64,000 nt of DNA, taken from NCBI RefSeq assembly GCF_038502225.1, contig NC_091323.1, forward strand, positions 28,232,345-28,296,344. Reading direction: 5' to 3'. Shown in pieces: positions 23,823 to 34,555 of this stretch. This DNA is from Cherax quadricarinatus (taxonomy: Eukaryota > Arthropoda > Malacostraca > Decapoda > Parastacidae). Below the pieces are notes generated by a model. That model did not search any database, was not told where the DNA came from, and saw only the letters and a program-made list of their open reading frames with translations. Within the stretch, counting starts at the first letter, position 1. Each line of letters begins with the position of its first letter. A program made the position numbers and the translations under genes.

Positions 23823-24838
23823 GCCCTTTTGTTGATTATGCTAATGATTTATTGTTGCATTTCTTCCCTGCATGTGTAGTCACTAAGCGCTGATTTTGCC
23901 CACTAATGTTGTGGGGTTGCAGGAGCGATGACACACCAGAGGTCAATTTCAAGTATCTGTTTTTGTGGGTGTTGAGATCCGGTTCATTAATTTTTAATAT
24001 GAAAAAAATACCACCGTCAGAATAAGAAATTAAACTTGCATATCTTTAGAGGAATTGTAATTTCTTCCATTTTAAAATTTATTCGCTGCTAGATTAAAAT
24101 CTAAGTTCCTGGGTCCTGCCTCTTAACCTACAGTCAGCCTGCAGTATCTTGTTCTAAGCCTCTTTGGGGTCTTTCATATTTACTCTTTTCCAGTTCGAAC
24201 TCCCTTTCTTATTGCCTTTTGAATGAACTATTTCAAACATCCCTGTGATTAACCGGGGTTTGTGCTAATAGTTATGCCGTCTTGTCTGTCCCTCTCTCGT
24301 TAAACAGTCTCTACCTATCCATACTTTCAATACCTCCCGTTTAAGAGCTGTTATTCTGTCTCAGCTAATTTAGAAGCCCAGTCCTACCACCTGGGTGAGA
24401 GCTGCTGAAATATGACACATGTGCAGCGTTAGAATATTTTCTTGCTGAAACGCTTCGCCACGAATAGTGTCTTCAGTTCTGAACATACAGAAGCAACATC
24501 AAAATCATTTGCAGCAACAGCGGCAGCCAAAACGAAAGGAACACCCTTAGCAACTGTAGCTGGAGCAGAAACAGCAACAATAACAACAGTAACATGAAAG
24601 AAGGCAATAATTTACAACGGCTGATACAGTAATGGCTACAACCATCCCGCACATCACCTCAATGTGTAGAAAAAAGACATAGAAGACCAAGTTGTGATAT
24701 TTGTACGAGCATGTGACTTGCCATCCGTCTTTATTACCCTGATAAGTTTTTTTGGAGGTTAGTGCCATGGGCGCTGTAGGGCCGTGTAGGACGTGGTGAG
24801 TGAGCGGCTTGTAGCCCATACCGTAGTAGGTGGGATAG
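23823..24838. other. spacer between the tandem arrays and the PLE region
   Basis: Unique-looking sequence with a short CAGCAAC/CAACAATAAC-rich stretch at 24500-24600. A 108-codon minus-strand ORF (24547-24873) has hydrophobic stretches but no recognisable domain and runs into a transposon, so it is not called. Confidence 0.55.
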
Positions 24839-26016
24839 CAGTAACTGGTGTGGTAGGTAAGACACAAAGGCAACAGTTAGGCAACTTTATTCCGAAATGT
24901 TTCGCCTACACAGTAGGCTTCTTCAGTCGAATACAGAAAGTAGGCAGGCACAGTAGAGATGTGAAGACGATGTAATCAGTCCATCACCCTTGAAGTCGTA
25001 GAATTTGAGGTTGTCAGTCCCTCAGCCTGGAGAGTTCAGTTCCATAGTCAGGAACTATCTGAAGATCAAGCGACAGTGCGGAGACTTAAATACTGTCGGA
25101 AGGAGAGGTGCATAGTAGTAGTAGTAGTAGTAGTGAGAATGTAGCCACTGATAGGTCAGGTCCCTCTCAGATCCAACAGTTCTCACTTGAAAGGGTTGTC
25201 CAAGGTGTTTTCTGTACCAAGAGGCCATGTGTTGCAGTGTCTGACAAGATGAACATCAAAATGGTATAAAATACCGACAGGTTGGTAGGTAAGACACAAA
25301 GGCAACAGTTAGGCAACTTTATTCCGAAACGTTTCGCCTACACAGTAGGCTTCTTCAGTCGAATACAGAAAGTAGGCAGGCACAGTAGAGATGTGAAGAC
25401 GATGTAATCAGTCCATCGCCGCGAAGTCGTGGGGTGGGTTGTCGGTCCTCGGCCTGGAGGTTCGGTTCCGCAGACTATGGAACTGAACTCTCGAACTGGC
25501 TGACAACACTGACTTCAAGTAATCGGGCTTTGATCTTTACATCTCTGCAATGCCTGCTACTCTGTGTTCGACTGAAGCCTATGAATGTGAGCAAAAAACT
25601 TGTTGAGTTGCTAATATTGCGTACCAACCTGTCGGTATTACATACCATTTGACCTGTTCATCTTGTCGAACACTATTTTATCAACCTGTGGCCTGAGCAG
25701 CTACCAGCAGACAACTGCTGGTATTGGATCTGAAGGACCTGTCGTGGCTATTCTCACCTGCTACTGCTACTATCCTCTCCGACAGTATTGAAATCTCACA
25801 TATCCTGATCTCAGATGGCTGACTATGGGACTGAGCTCTCAGGCTGACTGACCTCAAGTACCGCTTCAAGGTGATGAGCTGACCACATCGTCTTCTATCT
25901 CTGTATTCGACAACTGCATGTAGGCAACAATTCAGGGTAAAGACCTTACATGTTGTATGTCTTACCTACCAACCTGTCGGTATTTTATACCATTTTGATG
26001 TTCAGTAACTGGTGTG
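24839..26016 (+). mobile_element. PLE family A fold-back insertion with 14-bp TSD
   Basis: An insertion of about 1150 bp (24853-26002) lies between two copies of CAGTAACTGGTGTG (24839-24852 and 26003-26016). Its left part is two head-to-tail minus-strand pLTR copies about 430 bp apart, each with a hammerhead-like motif (about 24890-24934 and 25323-25362). The first has GAAACA in place of GAAACG. The right part is in plus orientation and ends with the tail hairpin (TGTCGGTATTTTATACC) and GATGTT. The left end begins GTAGGTAAGACA and lacks the tail. Confidence 0.85.
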
Positions 26017-26429
26017 TTGGGGGTTAGGAAAGATGAGAGCTTCGCTCTCTTCCTCGCTCCCTTTTCATCTTTTTTCATTTTCCTATTTCCCATCTTCTAA
26101 CCTTTCCTTCTCTTTATTATCCTCTTCTCCACTCCTCCTAATCTTCATATTTAATCATAATTTTACTATTATAAGGAACCTAACATACGAGGTTGGTGAG
26201 TAATTAAGTGACCAAAACGCCCAGCAAAGTCTATATATTAATAGAATTTATAAATGTTGTGTTCCATTAGAAGTAGGAAGCAGCGCTTCTCGATATTTAT
26301 GGAGAAAAATGACATACAGTATAATAAATTTATATTTTATTTGCTGGTTAGTAGTTTTATAGATTTTAAAATTATATACATAGAAACAGTGATAAGTAGA
26401 GCTCTCCAACACAGTAGAACACAGTTCTG

Positions 26430-26763
26430 TAACACAGGTAGGTTGGAGCATTACTTTTCCTGTGGTATTTGGTTACAGATAAAATGGTATACAACAGCAA
26501 GGCAGTAAATGTAAACTTTAAATCAATAGTGTGGCCATTTTCCACGACGGCTTCAGCGGTGGAATTGCTGTGTCGCCTTCGGGAGAGACGCCGCCGTCAG
26601 ATAGGTCGTCCAGAGTTGCCTTACTGAACAACGCGAAGAAACGAGGATAATTTCCAGGTTTCTCAAGATCAAGCTCTGCATCATGTACCTGGTAACTGGG
26701 CGAGAGTAGAGTCCAATATAATATTGAGGATAACACTAAGTAAGTTACTAGGCAGGAGAACAT
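26430..26763 (-). pseudogene. broken paralog of a small membrane-protein gene
   Basis: The reading frame from ATG at 26761-26763 gives 81 codons starting MFSCLV, with a hydrophobic N-terminus and then EKPGN, DDLSDG and SPEGD. It is clearly related to the genes at 53527 and 42095. After SPEGD about 13 bp are missing compared with the 53.5-kb copy, shifting the frame and ending the protein at 26518. In the other frame the homology continues (EAVVENGHTIDLKF) with a second deletion inside the membrane segment. The copy therefore cannot make the membrane anchor. A TATA box lies ~85 bp upstream. Confidence 0.75.
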
Positions 26764-26847
26764 GCTGATGACTCTCCACTCGTTACTCGGAGATATGATT
26801 CAACAGGAATGTGTATCAGAAGTATGTGTATCCACACGAACAAATTT

Positions 26848-26857
26848 CCTTATATAC
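26848..26857 (-). promoter_or_regulatory. TATA box upstream of the broken paralog
   Basis: Minus-strand GTATATAAGG, about 85-95 bp before the ATG at 26763. The two intact paralogs also have a TATA box in a comparable place. Confidence 0.5.
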
Positions 26858-26904
26858 GTACTTGCTCCCAGCCCATCTTAGTGAGGCGAGTTTTGTCACA
26901 TGAT

Positions 26905-26990
26905 TGATTTCTATAGTAGTAGTAGTAGTGGTTGTAGTAGTACTGGTGGTGGTGGTACTAGTAGTAGTAGTAGTAGTAGTAGTAGTTGTT
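26905..26990. repeat. TAG/GGT microsatellite
   Basis: Interrupted (TAG)n with a short GGT stretch. Confidence 0.9.
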
Positions 26991-27124
26991 GTTGTAATGA
27001 TAGAAGAAAAAATATGTTTATCAAGAAAATGAATTACATTTGTTGCTTCAGCTTCACGTCTCCAATAGATGGAATAACTTATTACCCTACATCCCTAACT
27101 AAAAGATATACATGTTAAGCTTGT

Positions 27125-27350
27125 ACAAGAATGGTATACAATACCGAGAAGATGAAAACTGAGACACATGTGCAACATCTGGGTGTCTTTATTGTAGACG
27201 TTTCGCCATCCAGTGGCTTTATCAATACAAATTCTAGGACATAATTTGAAGACAGTAGAACTATCTACAAAAGATGAGGAAATCAGTCCCTCAGCCTTGG
27301 AGTTGGTGTGTAGAACACCGTAGTCGTGAAGATTCTTCACAACTACGGTG
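27125..27350 (-). mobile_element. PLE family D pLTR fragment
   Basis: Minus-orientation D pLTR with tail (ATGGTATACAATACCGA) and a hammerhead-like motif at about 27193-27231, ending in the conserved GAGGGACTGATT-type block. The end near 27350 abuts LINE sequence. Confidence 0.75.
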
Positions 27351-28068
27351 ACTACCTTGATGAAGGAATTACAAGTGACATGAGTAAATTTTGTGATGAA
27401 TGGTTTGAAAAACCGACAAGTTGAAGATTGAGACACTTATACAACATATGGGACTGATGAAGCCACTGTGTGGCGAAACGTTTCCTGAATAAAGATTCCC
27501 ATATGTTGATGAACATCAAAATGGTATACAATACCGACAGGTTGTTAGGTAAGACACATATGCAACAGTTAGACAACTTATGTATAAGTGTCTCAATCTT
27601 CAACTTGTCGGTTTTTCAAACCATTCATCACAACTGTCAGACACTGCAGCATCATGGGATCTTGTTACAAAGAATTCTTCAACACTTGTCCAACCTTTGG
27701 ACGAAGACCTACTTCGACTAGTGGATGGTACCACTATGACCCCGCCTCCGCCTGCTTCACCTCACCTCACTACAGTATATAAGCCACGCCTACGGCCCTA
27801 TGCTGTACATTCTACAAGATTGATGGACTGAACACATCGACTCCAGGCTGAGGGACTGATTACCTCAAACTCTTCCTCTCCTTACGCCTTTCTACTTTGT
27901 ATTGGACTGATGAAGCCACTGTGTGGCGAAATGTTTCCTGAATAAAGATTCCCATATGTTGTATAAGTGTCTCAATCTTCAACATGAACAAATTTGTTGA
28001 TGATACAAAGATAGGCCATGTCATTCATTCTGAGGAGGATTCCAATGAACTCCAGGAGGATTTAGGCA
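27345..28068 (+). mobile_element. CR1-like LINE RT piece split by a family B PLE insertion
   Basis: The plus-strand LINE text (GACTACCTTGATGAAGG, then ACATGAGTAAATTT) stops near 27392. It resumes near 27985 with GATGATACAAAGATAGG, the FADDTKIG box (here VDDTKIG), then SEEDSNELQEDL. The inserted block, about 27393-27984, is family B pLTR sequence with A pieces. It carries hammerhead-like motifs at 27451-27485 and 27904-27938 (the latter with GAAATG). An AAATTTGT-like repeat flanks the insertion. The LINE part matches the RT copy at 57.1-58.5 kb. Confidence 0.7.
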
Positions 28069-28912
28069 AGATGTGGAATAAGACACTTATGTACAGTTCA
28101 GGACATTTATTAAAGGAAACGTTTCAACACGAGTGGCTTCTTCAGTCCTAATACATGCGACACTTCACCTGACTCCTGCCACTATATATATGCGTTTTCT
28201 TTTAGTTTTCTCTGTATTAGGACTGAAGAAGATTGATGGACTGACCACATCGACTCAAGGCTGAGGGACTGATTACCTCATTCTCTTCCTGTTCTTCAAG
28301 TTTATCCTTTGCTTGCCCAACCTTTGGACGACGACCTACTTACACAAGTGGCAGGTCCCACTGTGATCCCGCCTCCTCCTGCTTCAACTCATCTGACTGC
28401 AGTATATAAGCCACCTCTCTGGCCCTATGCTGCACTTCCTACAAGAGTGATGGACTGAACACATCGATTCCAGGTTGAGGGACTGATTACCTCGAACTCC
28501 TCCTCTCCTTATCCATTTCTTCTTTGTATTGGACTGATGAAGCCACTGTGTGGCGAAACGTTTCTTCAATAAAGATTCCCATGTGTTGCACAAGTGTCTC
28601 AATTCTTCAACTTGTCGGTTTTCAAAACCATTCACCACATTGTCCTTTGTATGGACTGATGAAGCCACTGTGTGGCGAAACGTTTCCTCAATAAAGATAC
28701 CTAACTGTTGAACATTAAAATGGTATACCTAACTGTTGCATATGTGTCTTACCTAACAACCTGTCGGTATTCTATACCATTTTATTGTTCATACCCAAGA
28801 GTTGCACATGTGTCTAATTTAACAACCATTCATCCACAAGGACTGAAGAAGCCACTCGTGGCGAAACGTTTCCTTTAATAAATGTCCTGAACTGTACATA
28901 AGTGTCTTTTTC
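28069..28912. mobile_element. mosaic of PLE pLTR pieces (C, B, G, A)
   Basis: Joined fragments of several pLTR families. Hammerhead-like motifs occur at about 28117-28155 (minus, C type, stem II broken by CAACACG), 28531-28565 (B, stem I GGA with UCU), 28653-28687 (B/G) and 28839-28874 (C, stem I AGGA with UCCU). B tails with TGTCGGTTTTCAAAACC occur near 28613. A TATATAAG promoter box sits near 28402. Confidence 0.7.
28697..28738. other. 14-bp tail-only micro-insertion between 14-bp direct repeats
   Basis: ATACCTAACTGTTG occurs at 28697-28710 and again at 28725-28738. Between them lie only 14 bp (AACATTAAAATGGT), the exact end of the family A tail. See findings. Confidence 0.6.
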
Positions 28913-29142
28913 CACATGTCAGCTATAATTAATTCTAATAATTTACGAACTATAGACGTCAGGCTTATTGAACGGTAATTTGAAGAAATGGACTTATCCC
29001 CTGACTGAATATCAAAATGGTATACAATTAGCCATCTTCCACATCTCAGGCACAACACCAGTAAGGATGGACGCGTATACGAATGGTATATAATACCGAC
29101 AAGATGAGAGTAAGACACATATGCAACATCTGGGTATCTTTA

Positions 29143-29182
29143 TTGTAGACGTTTCGCCATCCAGTGGCTTTATCAATACAAA
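29143..29182 (-). ncRNA. hammerhead-like motif, family D (inverted copy)
   Basis: Minus-strand counterpart of the motif at 29520, in the inverted 5' pLTR of the D element. Stem I TTGTA/TACAA and stem II GCCA/TGGC are intact. Confidence 0.6.
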
Positions 29183-29381
29183 TTCTAGGACATAACTTGA
29201 AGACAGTAGAACTATGTACAGAAGATGAGGTAATCAGTCCCTCAACCTAGGAGTAGGTGCGAACAGCACCATAGTCGTGGAGATTCTGAAGCAGAAGAAA
29301 GAATCCTGGCGCTTATATAGTAACGTCAGGTGAAGCAGACGAGGGCAAATTCACTGGTAGGCGGGATTCACCTGACGTTAC

Positions 29382-29389
29382 TATATAAG
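29382..29389 (+). promoter_or_regulatory. TATA box, family D pLTR
   Basis: TATATAAG after CGTTAC; the same box recurs at 29797-29804 in the next pLTR copy. It sits about 135 bp before the hammerhead-like motif, placing the motif in the transcript. Confidence 0.6.
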
Positions 29390-29519
29390 CGCCAGGATTC
29401 TTTCTTCTGCTTCAGAATCTCCACGACTATGGTGCTGTTCGCACCTACTCCTAGGTTGAGGGACTGATTACCTCATCTTCTGTACATAGTTCTACTGTCT
29501 TCAAGTTATGTCCTAGAAT

Positions 29520-29558
29520 TTGTATTGATAAAGCCACTGGATGGCGAAACGTCTACAA
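29520..29558 (+). ncRNA. hammerhead-like motif, family D
   Basis: In order: stem I arm TTGTA; core TTGATAA; one A; stem II arms GCCA and TGGC around CTGGA; GAAAC; GTC; and the second stem I arm TACAA (5 bp pair perfectly). Compared with the canonical hammerhead core CUGAUGA, positions 3 and 8 are U and A, which keeps the 3-8 pair. The cleavage triplet would be GUC. Stem III would be a single C-G plus A-U with no loop, so cleavage in cis as a monomer is doubtful and a dimeric form is more likely. AATAAA follows directly. Confidence 0.7.
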
Positions 29559-29934
29559 TAAAGATACCCAGATGTTGCACATGTGTCTTACTCTCATCTT
29601 GTCGGTATTATATACCATTCGTACACAACTTGTCAGACACTGCAACATCATGGAATCTTAATTCTGAGGACATGTACATAACCTTCACGACTACGACAAC
29701 TACTACAACTAACCCATCTCTTTGGGAAGGACCTACTTCCACTGGGGAATCCCGCCTACCAGTGAATTTGCCCTCGTCTGCTTCACCTGACGTTACTATA
29801 TAAGCGCCAGGATTCTTTCTTCTGCTTCAGAATCTCCACGACTATGGTGCTGTTCGCACCTACTCCTAGGTTGAGGGACTGATTACCTCATCTTCTGTAC
29901 ATAGTTCTACTGTCTTCAAGTTATGTCCTAGAAT

Positions 29935-29973
29935 TTGTATTGATAAAGCCACTGGATGGCGAAACGTCTACAA
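29935..29973 (+). ncRNA. hammerhead-like motif, family D, second tandem copy
   Basis: Same sequence as at 29520, exactly 415 bp downstream. Cleavage at both would release a 415-nt unit. Confidence 0.7.
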
Positions 29974-30214
29974 TAAAGATACCCAGATGTTGCACATGTG
30001 TCTTACTCTCATCTTGTCGGTATTATATACCATTCGTACACAACTTGTCAGACACTGCAACATCATGGAATCTTAATTCTGAGGACATGTACATAACCTT
30101 CACGACTACGACAACTACCTCTACAACTAACCCATCTCTTTGGGAAGGACCTACTTCCACTGGGGAATCCCGCCTACCAGTGAATTTGCCCTCGTCTGCT
30201 TCACCTGACGTTAC

Positions 30215-30222
30215 TATATAAG
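30215..30222 (+). promoter_or_regulatory. TATA box of the pLTR driving the gag-like ORF
   Basis: TATATAAG, identical to the boxes at 29382 and 29797. Here the sequence departs from the pLTR after CTTCTGCTTC and enters a 5' leader for the ORF that starts at 30346, ~125 bp away. Confidence 0.6.
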
Positions 30223-30291
30223 CGCCAGGATTCTTTCTTCTGCTTCACAGTCCGATCATACAGTTGCTCTACACCGCAAGAAGCCTCTCTT

Positions 30292-30308
30292 CGACCCCGT
30301 CGGGGTGT
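30292..30308 (+). promoter_or_regulatory. GC hairpin in the gag leader
   Basis: ACCCCGTCGGGGT can form a perfect short hairpin about 40 bp before the ATG. The family A gag element has the same TTCGA-YCCCCGTCGGGG block in its leader (45396-45412, minus) even though the surrounding leader differs. Confidence 0.5.
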
Positions 30309-30345
30309 AGAATTTATATTCTACAAACGTGATATCCTTTTCACA

Positions 30346-31884
30346 ATGCTGTCGAATCGTGTGAAAATCAAGCCTGTGAATGGTGCAATAAATGACTCCT
30401 CGAAGTTAGCTTTAGCTACCGTCGTTAGGACCTGCCTGCAGGTCAAATTTACGGCAATCCACTCTCTGAAAGACTCCTTCATTGTCGTCTGCACAGATGA
30501 CACGGAAGCACTAAAACTAATGGACGACTCTTCAATCAGGACCCTACAAACACAACAATTCACTCTATCCCCGTCTCCATTCTTGAAGTCGAAACGTTCG
30601 GTCTTTGTGAAAAGACTTGACAATATCGTCACCTCTCTCTCTACTGAAGCACTGAAGACATCTATTGAGGAACAAAACACGTGGGCCTCGGTAGACAGCA
30701 TCTCAAAGATCCCCAACGCCACATCAATGCTAAAGATTACATTCTCAGACATCTCCATGGCTGCCCAAGCTCTCTCTGACGGTCTGGCCATCTCATATTA
30801 CCACATTCACCCAAGTCATATAGAACAAGAACGTTTCACATACATCTCCCACTGCTGGACCTGCTACTCCTATAATCACACCACCAAGGACTGCCCCATC
30901 AAGAATAAGAAGTTTTGTTCAAAATGTGGGAATGATGGACACGATTTCAGATCCTGCACCATTACTACAACACCAACATGTCTTAACTGCAAGGGTAATC
31001 ATCATACCCTTGCAGCTAAGTGCCCACTCAGGAAAGAAATCATATTGAAGAAAACTAAAGTTCTGAAGAAGACCTCCAATTCACCGACATATGCTGCAAT
31101 AACCAAACCACAAACCGACGCCATCAAGACTCTACACGCTAATCTACAGGCACCATCGCCCAGCAACTCCCTCTCTCCACTCCCCGACGGTGCTCCTTCC
31201 AAGGTGCTGTACTGCATGGTGTATGCACACCTTGCAAACGCAGCAAGCCCCGGCACTTTCAACACCACTATTAACGAACTATTCCGTCTGAACAACATGC
31301 CTGCCTTCAATTTTCCGGAATCCACACCTTCAGAAGACATCCTCAAGATCCTTCCCAACGTCCTGAACTTTACTGCACCTACAGACCTGTCTCCTGCCCA
31401 AGCAACTGCTCCTGTAACTTCTATAACCACTTCCACCGCTGACAACGTTGATCAAGTTGCCTCAACCACCGCCTCCCACCTCTCCCAGCCTGCTGTTACA
31501 CAACCATTACACCTCACAGCTGCTCCTGTCGAACCTCAGTCACCTGCTACCACCATTGTAGATTCTCCCAGTGAATCCACTCCAGAAGAGGAAGATAACG
31601 ACGACTCCAGTAAACCCTCATGGGAAAACCTTACCTTTTACACTTCTCCTTCAAATACTGACACCATGACCTGTACTGAACTCTACAAAAGCCTCGGTGC
31701 TGGAACAGTCAAGTATGCATGTGAATCACCGCTTCACTTCACACTCACCCAAGTTCTTGAGTTCATCAAGCCTCTACGTTTCACCTTCAGCAACAAGGCT
31801 AAATTATACCACCTATCTAGAAGCAGCTTCAAAAAGTTTGAAAATGGCTCCATTGCTAACCTGCCTCCTCAGTTACTCCTATAA
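30346..31884 (+). CDS. gag-like zinc-knuckle protein of PLE family D (512 aa)
   Basis: Intact ORF starting MLSNRVKIKP. Residues 170-226 hold three zinc knuckles: C170-X2-C173-X4-H178-X4-C183, C191-X2-C194-X4-H199-X4-C204, and a third starting C212-X2-C215 and ending C226. The N-terminal ~165 residues alternate hydrophobic and basic segments (KSKRSVFVKRLD) as in the RRM-like ORF1 proteins of Jockey-type LINEs. A Pro/Thr/Ser-rich linker leads to a conserved C-terminal block (LTFYTSPSN...MTCTELYKSLGAG...KLYHLSRSSFKK). By family it should bind element RNA and form an RNP. It lies between D pLTRs with a TATA box 125 bp upstream and has a 511-aa homolog at 43816-45351. No RT follows. It could be ORF1 of a two-ORF PLE or a captured LINE gag. 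Confidence 0.75.
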   Translation: MLSNRVKIKPVNGAINDSSKLALATVVRTCLQVKFTAIHSLKDSFIVVCTDDTEALKLMDDSSIRTLQTQQFTLSPSPFLKSKRSVFVKRLDNIVTSLSTEALKTSIEEQNTWASVDSISKIPNATSMLKITFSDISMAAQALSDGLAISYYHIHPSHIEQERFTYISHCWTCYSYNHTTKDCPIKNKKFCSKCGNDGHDFRSCTITTTPTCLNCKGNHHTLAAKCPLRKEIILKKTKVLKKTSNSPTYAAITKPQTDAIKTLHANLQAPSPSNSLSPLPDGAPSKVLYCMVYAHLANAASPGTFNTTINELFRLNNMPAFNFPESTPSEDILKILPNVLNFTAPTDLSPAQATAPVTSITTSTADNVDQVASTTASHLSQPAVTQPLHLTAAPVEPQSPATTIVDSPSESTPEEEDNDDSSKPSWENLTFYTSPSNTDTMTCTELYKSLGAGTVKYACESPLHFTLTQVLEFIKPLRFTFSNKAKLYHLSRSSFKKFENGSIANLPPQLLL

Positions 31885-31997
31885 CTCCCATATGTGTTCT
31901 ACCCTCTGATGTGACCTAGCCTGCTGCCAGCTACTCAAGATTCAAGACTTCAACTACAACAAGTTCAATGCAACAGTCCCTGCTATTCCTGTTCTCA

Positions 31998-32130
31998 AGT
32001 CTGCCCCACGATCGCCTTAGCTGCTGGGTTAAGCCCTGGCTCTATTTCTCTTACTAAGAACACTCCTCTCCAGAGCTATTCTTCATCTGTCCCGTCTTCC
32101 CCGCTCATCCCATTGGGATCTTACCTAAAC
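31998..32130 (+). other. conserved 3' noncoding block after the gag ORF
   Basis: The stretch from CGATCGCCTTAGCTGCTGGG to GATCTTACCTAAACTTG recurs at 35973-36097 and, on the minus strand, at about 43405-43530 in the family A gag element. By eye the A and D versions differ at about 8 of 118 positions, far less than the proteins do. Confidence 0.65.
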
Positions 32131-32255
32131 TTGTTTGCTTTAGTGTTCACAGCATCGTGGTGGAGGAGAGTCTGTTTGCTTTGCTTTGCTTTGCTCTTCT
32201 GCTTACTCCCTCTCTCCACTCCCCGACGGTCCTCCCTCAAAGGTGCTGTATTGCA

Positions 32256-32614
32256 TGGTGTATGTGGAAAAAGACACTTATGTACAGTTCAGGACATTTA
32301 TTAAAGGAAACGTTTCGCCACGAGTGGCTTCTTCAGTCCTAATACAGAGAAAACTAAGAAAACACACATATATATAGTGGTGGGAGTCAGGTGAGGTGAA
32401 GCGTGGGTAGAGGTGGTGGTAGTAGTAGTAGTAGTAATGGAACTAAGGAGGTGAGGTTAGAGAGGGACCTGCTGGCATCAAGTAACACCAGTTCCCAGGA
32501 TGGGTAATATCCTCTTGCTTAGTAATTTTGAAATACTGTAACTACCGGATTTTTGCTTTATAGTGTTACTGACAGAAATTAGTGCAGCTTCAATGCATTT
32601 TCTCCTGGTGTATG
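32256..32614 (-). mobile_element. 5'-truncated PLE family C insertion with endonuclease C-terminus
   Basis: Inserted into the second gag copy between TGGTGTATG at 32256-32264 and 32606-32614. On the minus strand it reads the last ~42 residues of a GIY-YIG endonuclease (RRKCIEAALISVSNT... ending at 32478), a noncoding stretch with ACTATATATATG, and a C hammerhead-like motif (32305-32340; stem I AGGA/TCCT). It then has AATAAATGTCC and GTGTCTTTTTCCAC. No tail hairpin is present at either end. Confidence 0.75.
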
Positions 32615-33747
32615 CACACCTTGCAAACGCAGCAAGCCCCGGCACTTTCAACACCACTATTAACGAACTATTCCGTCTGAACAACATGCCTGCCTTCAAT
32701 TTTCCGGATTCCACACCTTCAGAAGACATCCTCAAGATCCTTCCCAACGTCATGAACTTTACTGCTCCTGCAGACCTGTCTCCTGCCCAAGCAACTGCTC
32801 CTGTAACTTCTATAACCACTTCCACCGCTGACAACGTTGATCAAGTTGCCTCAGCCACCGTCTCCCACCTCTCCCAGCCTGCTGTTACACAACCATTACA
32901 TAAGAACATAAGAACATAAGAACGAAGGAACACTGCAGAAGGCCTACTGGCCCATGCGAGGCAGGTCCAAGTCTCCTACCGGCTTATGCCAATGCACCCA
33001 ACCTAGTCAGGTCAGGTCACATTGACTTAAGGGGGGAACACGGCAACCGACCTGGTAGCACAAGCTATCAGGTCTAACTCACACCCACCCACATCTACTC
33101 ATGTATTTATCCAACCTATTTTTAAAGCTACACAACGTTCTGGCCTCTATAACGGTACTTGGGAGTTTGTTCCACTCATCCACAACTCTATTACCAAACC
33201 AGTACTTTCCTATATCCTTCCTGAATCTGAATTTTTCCAACTTAAAACCATTGCTGCGAGTCCTGTCTAGGCTAGATATTTTCAGCACACTATTTACATC
33301 CCCTTTATTTATTCCTGTCTTCCACTTATACACCTCAATCATATCCCCCCTAATTCTACGTCTTTCTAGAGAGTGCAGTTTCAGGGCCCTTAGTCTATCC
33401 TCATAGGGAAGGTTTCTGATACATGGGATCATCTTTGTCATCCTCCTTTGTACATTTTCCAGAGAATTTATATCCATTCTGTAATATGGTGACCAAAACT
33501 GTGCAGCATAATCTAAATGAGGCCTAACCAAGGATGTATAGAGTTGAAGAACAACCTGAGGACTCCTATTATTTATGCTTCTTGATATGAAGCCAAGGAT
33601 TCTATTAGCTTTATTGCGAACACTTATGCACTGTTGTCTTGGTTTCAGATTACTGCTAACCAGAACTCCTAAATCTTTTTCGCAATCCGTAATATTAAGA
33701 TCTACATTGTTAGGTAAGACACATATGCAACAATTAGACAACTTTAT

Positions 33748-33788
33748 TCCGAAACGTTTCGCCTACACAGTAGGCTTCTTCAGTCGAA
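33748..33788 (-). ncRNA. hammerhead-like motif, family A (minus)
   Basis: Stem I TTCGA with TCGGA (5 bp, one G-U); core CTGAAGA; one A; stem II GCCTAC/GTAGGC with loop TGT; GAAAC; GTT. AATAAA follows. Confidence 0.65.
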
Positions 33789-34514
33789 TACAGAAAATAG
33801 GCAGGAACAGTAGAGATGTGAAGACGATGTAATCAGTCCATCACCCTTGTAGTCGTAGAATTTGAGGTTGTCAGTCCCTCGGCCTGGAGAAGTTCAGTTC
33901 CATAGTCAGGAACTATCTGAAGATCAAGCGACAGTGCGGAGACTTAAATACTGTCGGAAGGAGAGGTGCAGAGTAGTAGTAGTGAGAATGTGACCACTGA
34001 GAGATCATGTCCCTCTCAGATCCAACCCTTCTCACTTGAAAAGCTTGTCCAAGGTGTTTTCTGTACCAAGATGCCATGTGTTGCAGTGTCTGACAAGATG
34101 AACATCAAAATGGTATACAATACCGACAGGTTGTTAGGTAAGACACATATGCATATGTGTCTTACCTAACAACCTGTCGGTATTGTATACCATTTTGATG
34201 TTCATCTTGTCAGACACTGCAACACATGGCATCTTGGTACAGAAAACACCTTGGACAAGCTTTTCAAGTGAGAAGGGTTGGATCTGAGAGGGACATGATC
34301 TCTCAGTGGTCACATTCTCACTACTACTACTCTGCACCTCTCCTTCCGACAGTATTTAAGTCTCCGCACTGTCGCTTGATCTTCAGATAGTTCCTGACTA
34401 TGAAACTGAACTTCTCCAGGCCGAGGGACTGACAACCTCAAATTCTACGACTACAAGGGTGATGGACTGATTACATCGTCTTCACATCTCTACTGTTCCT
34501 GCCTATTTTCTGTA

Positions 34515-34555
34515 TTCGACTGAAGAAGCCTACTGTGTAGGCGAAACGTTTCGGA
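34515..34555 (+). ncRNA. hammerhead-like motif, family A (plus)
   Basis: Same motif as at 33748 in the opposite arm of the inverted repeat. Confidence 0.65.

Noticed and set aside
24547..24873. 108-codon Cys/Tyr-rich minus ORF
   Set aside because: Low-complexity start region and an end inside a PLE insertion beyond its TSD; no homology recognised.
25434..25869. Small ORFs in the family A pLTRs (60-72 codons) as genes
   Set aside because: They differ between pLTR copies, carry no domain and cross structural RNA elements.
29525..30221. Paired 92-93 codon ORFs starting MIKPLDGETST
   Set aside because: They begin inside the hammerhead-like motif and are repeated because the D pLTR is tandem; a frame through structured RNA, not a gene.
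33101..33406. 101-codon plus-strand ORF
   Set aside because: Antisense shadow of the LINE RT on the minus strand; similar shadows at 56494-56814 and 62412-62801.
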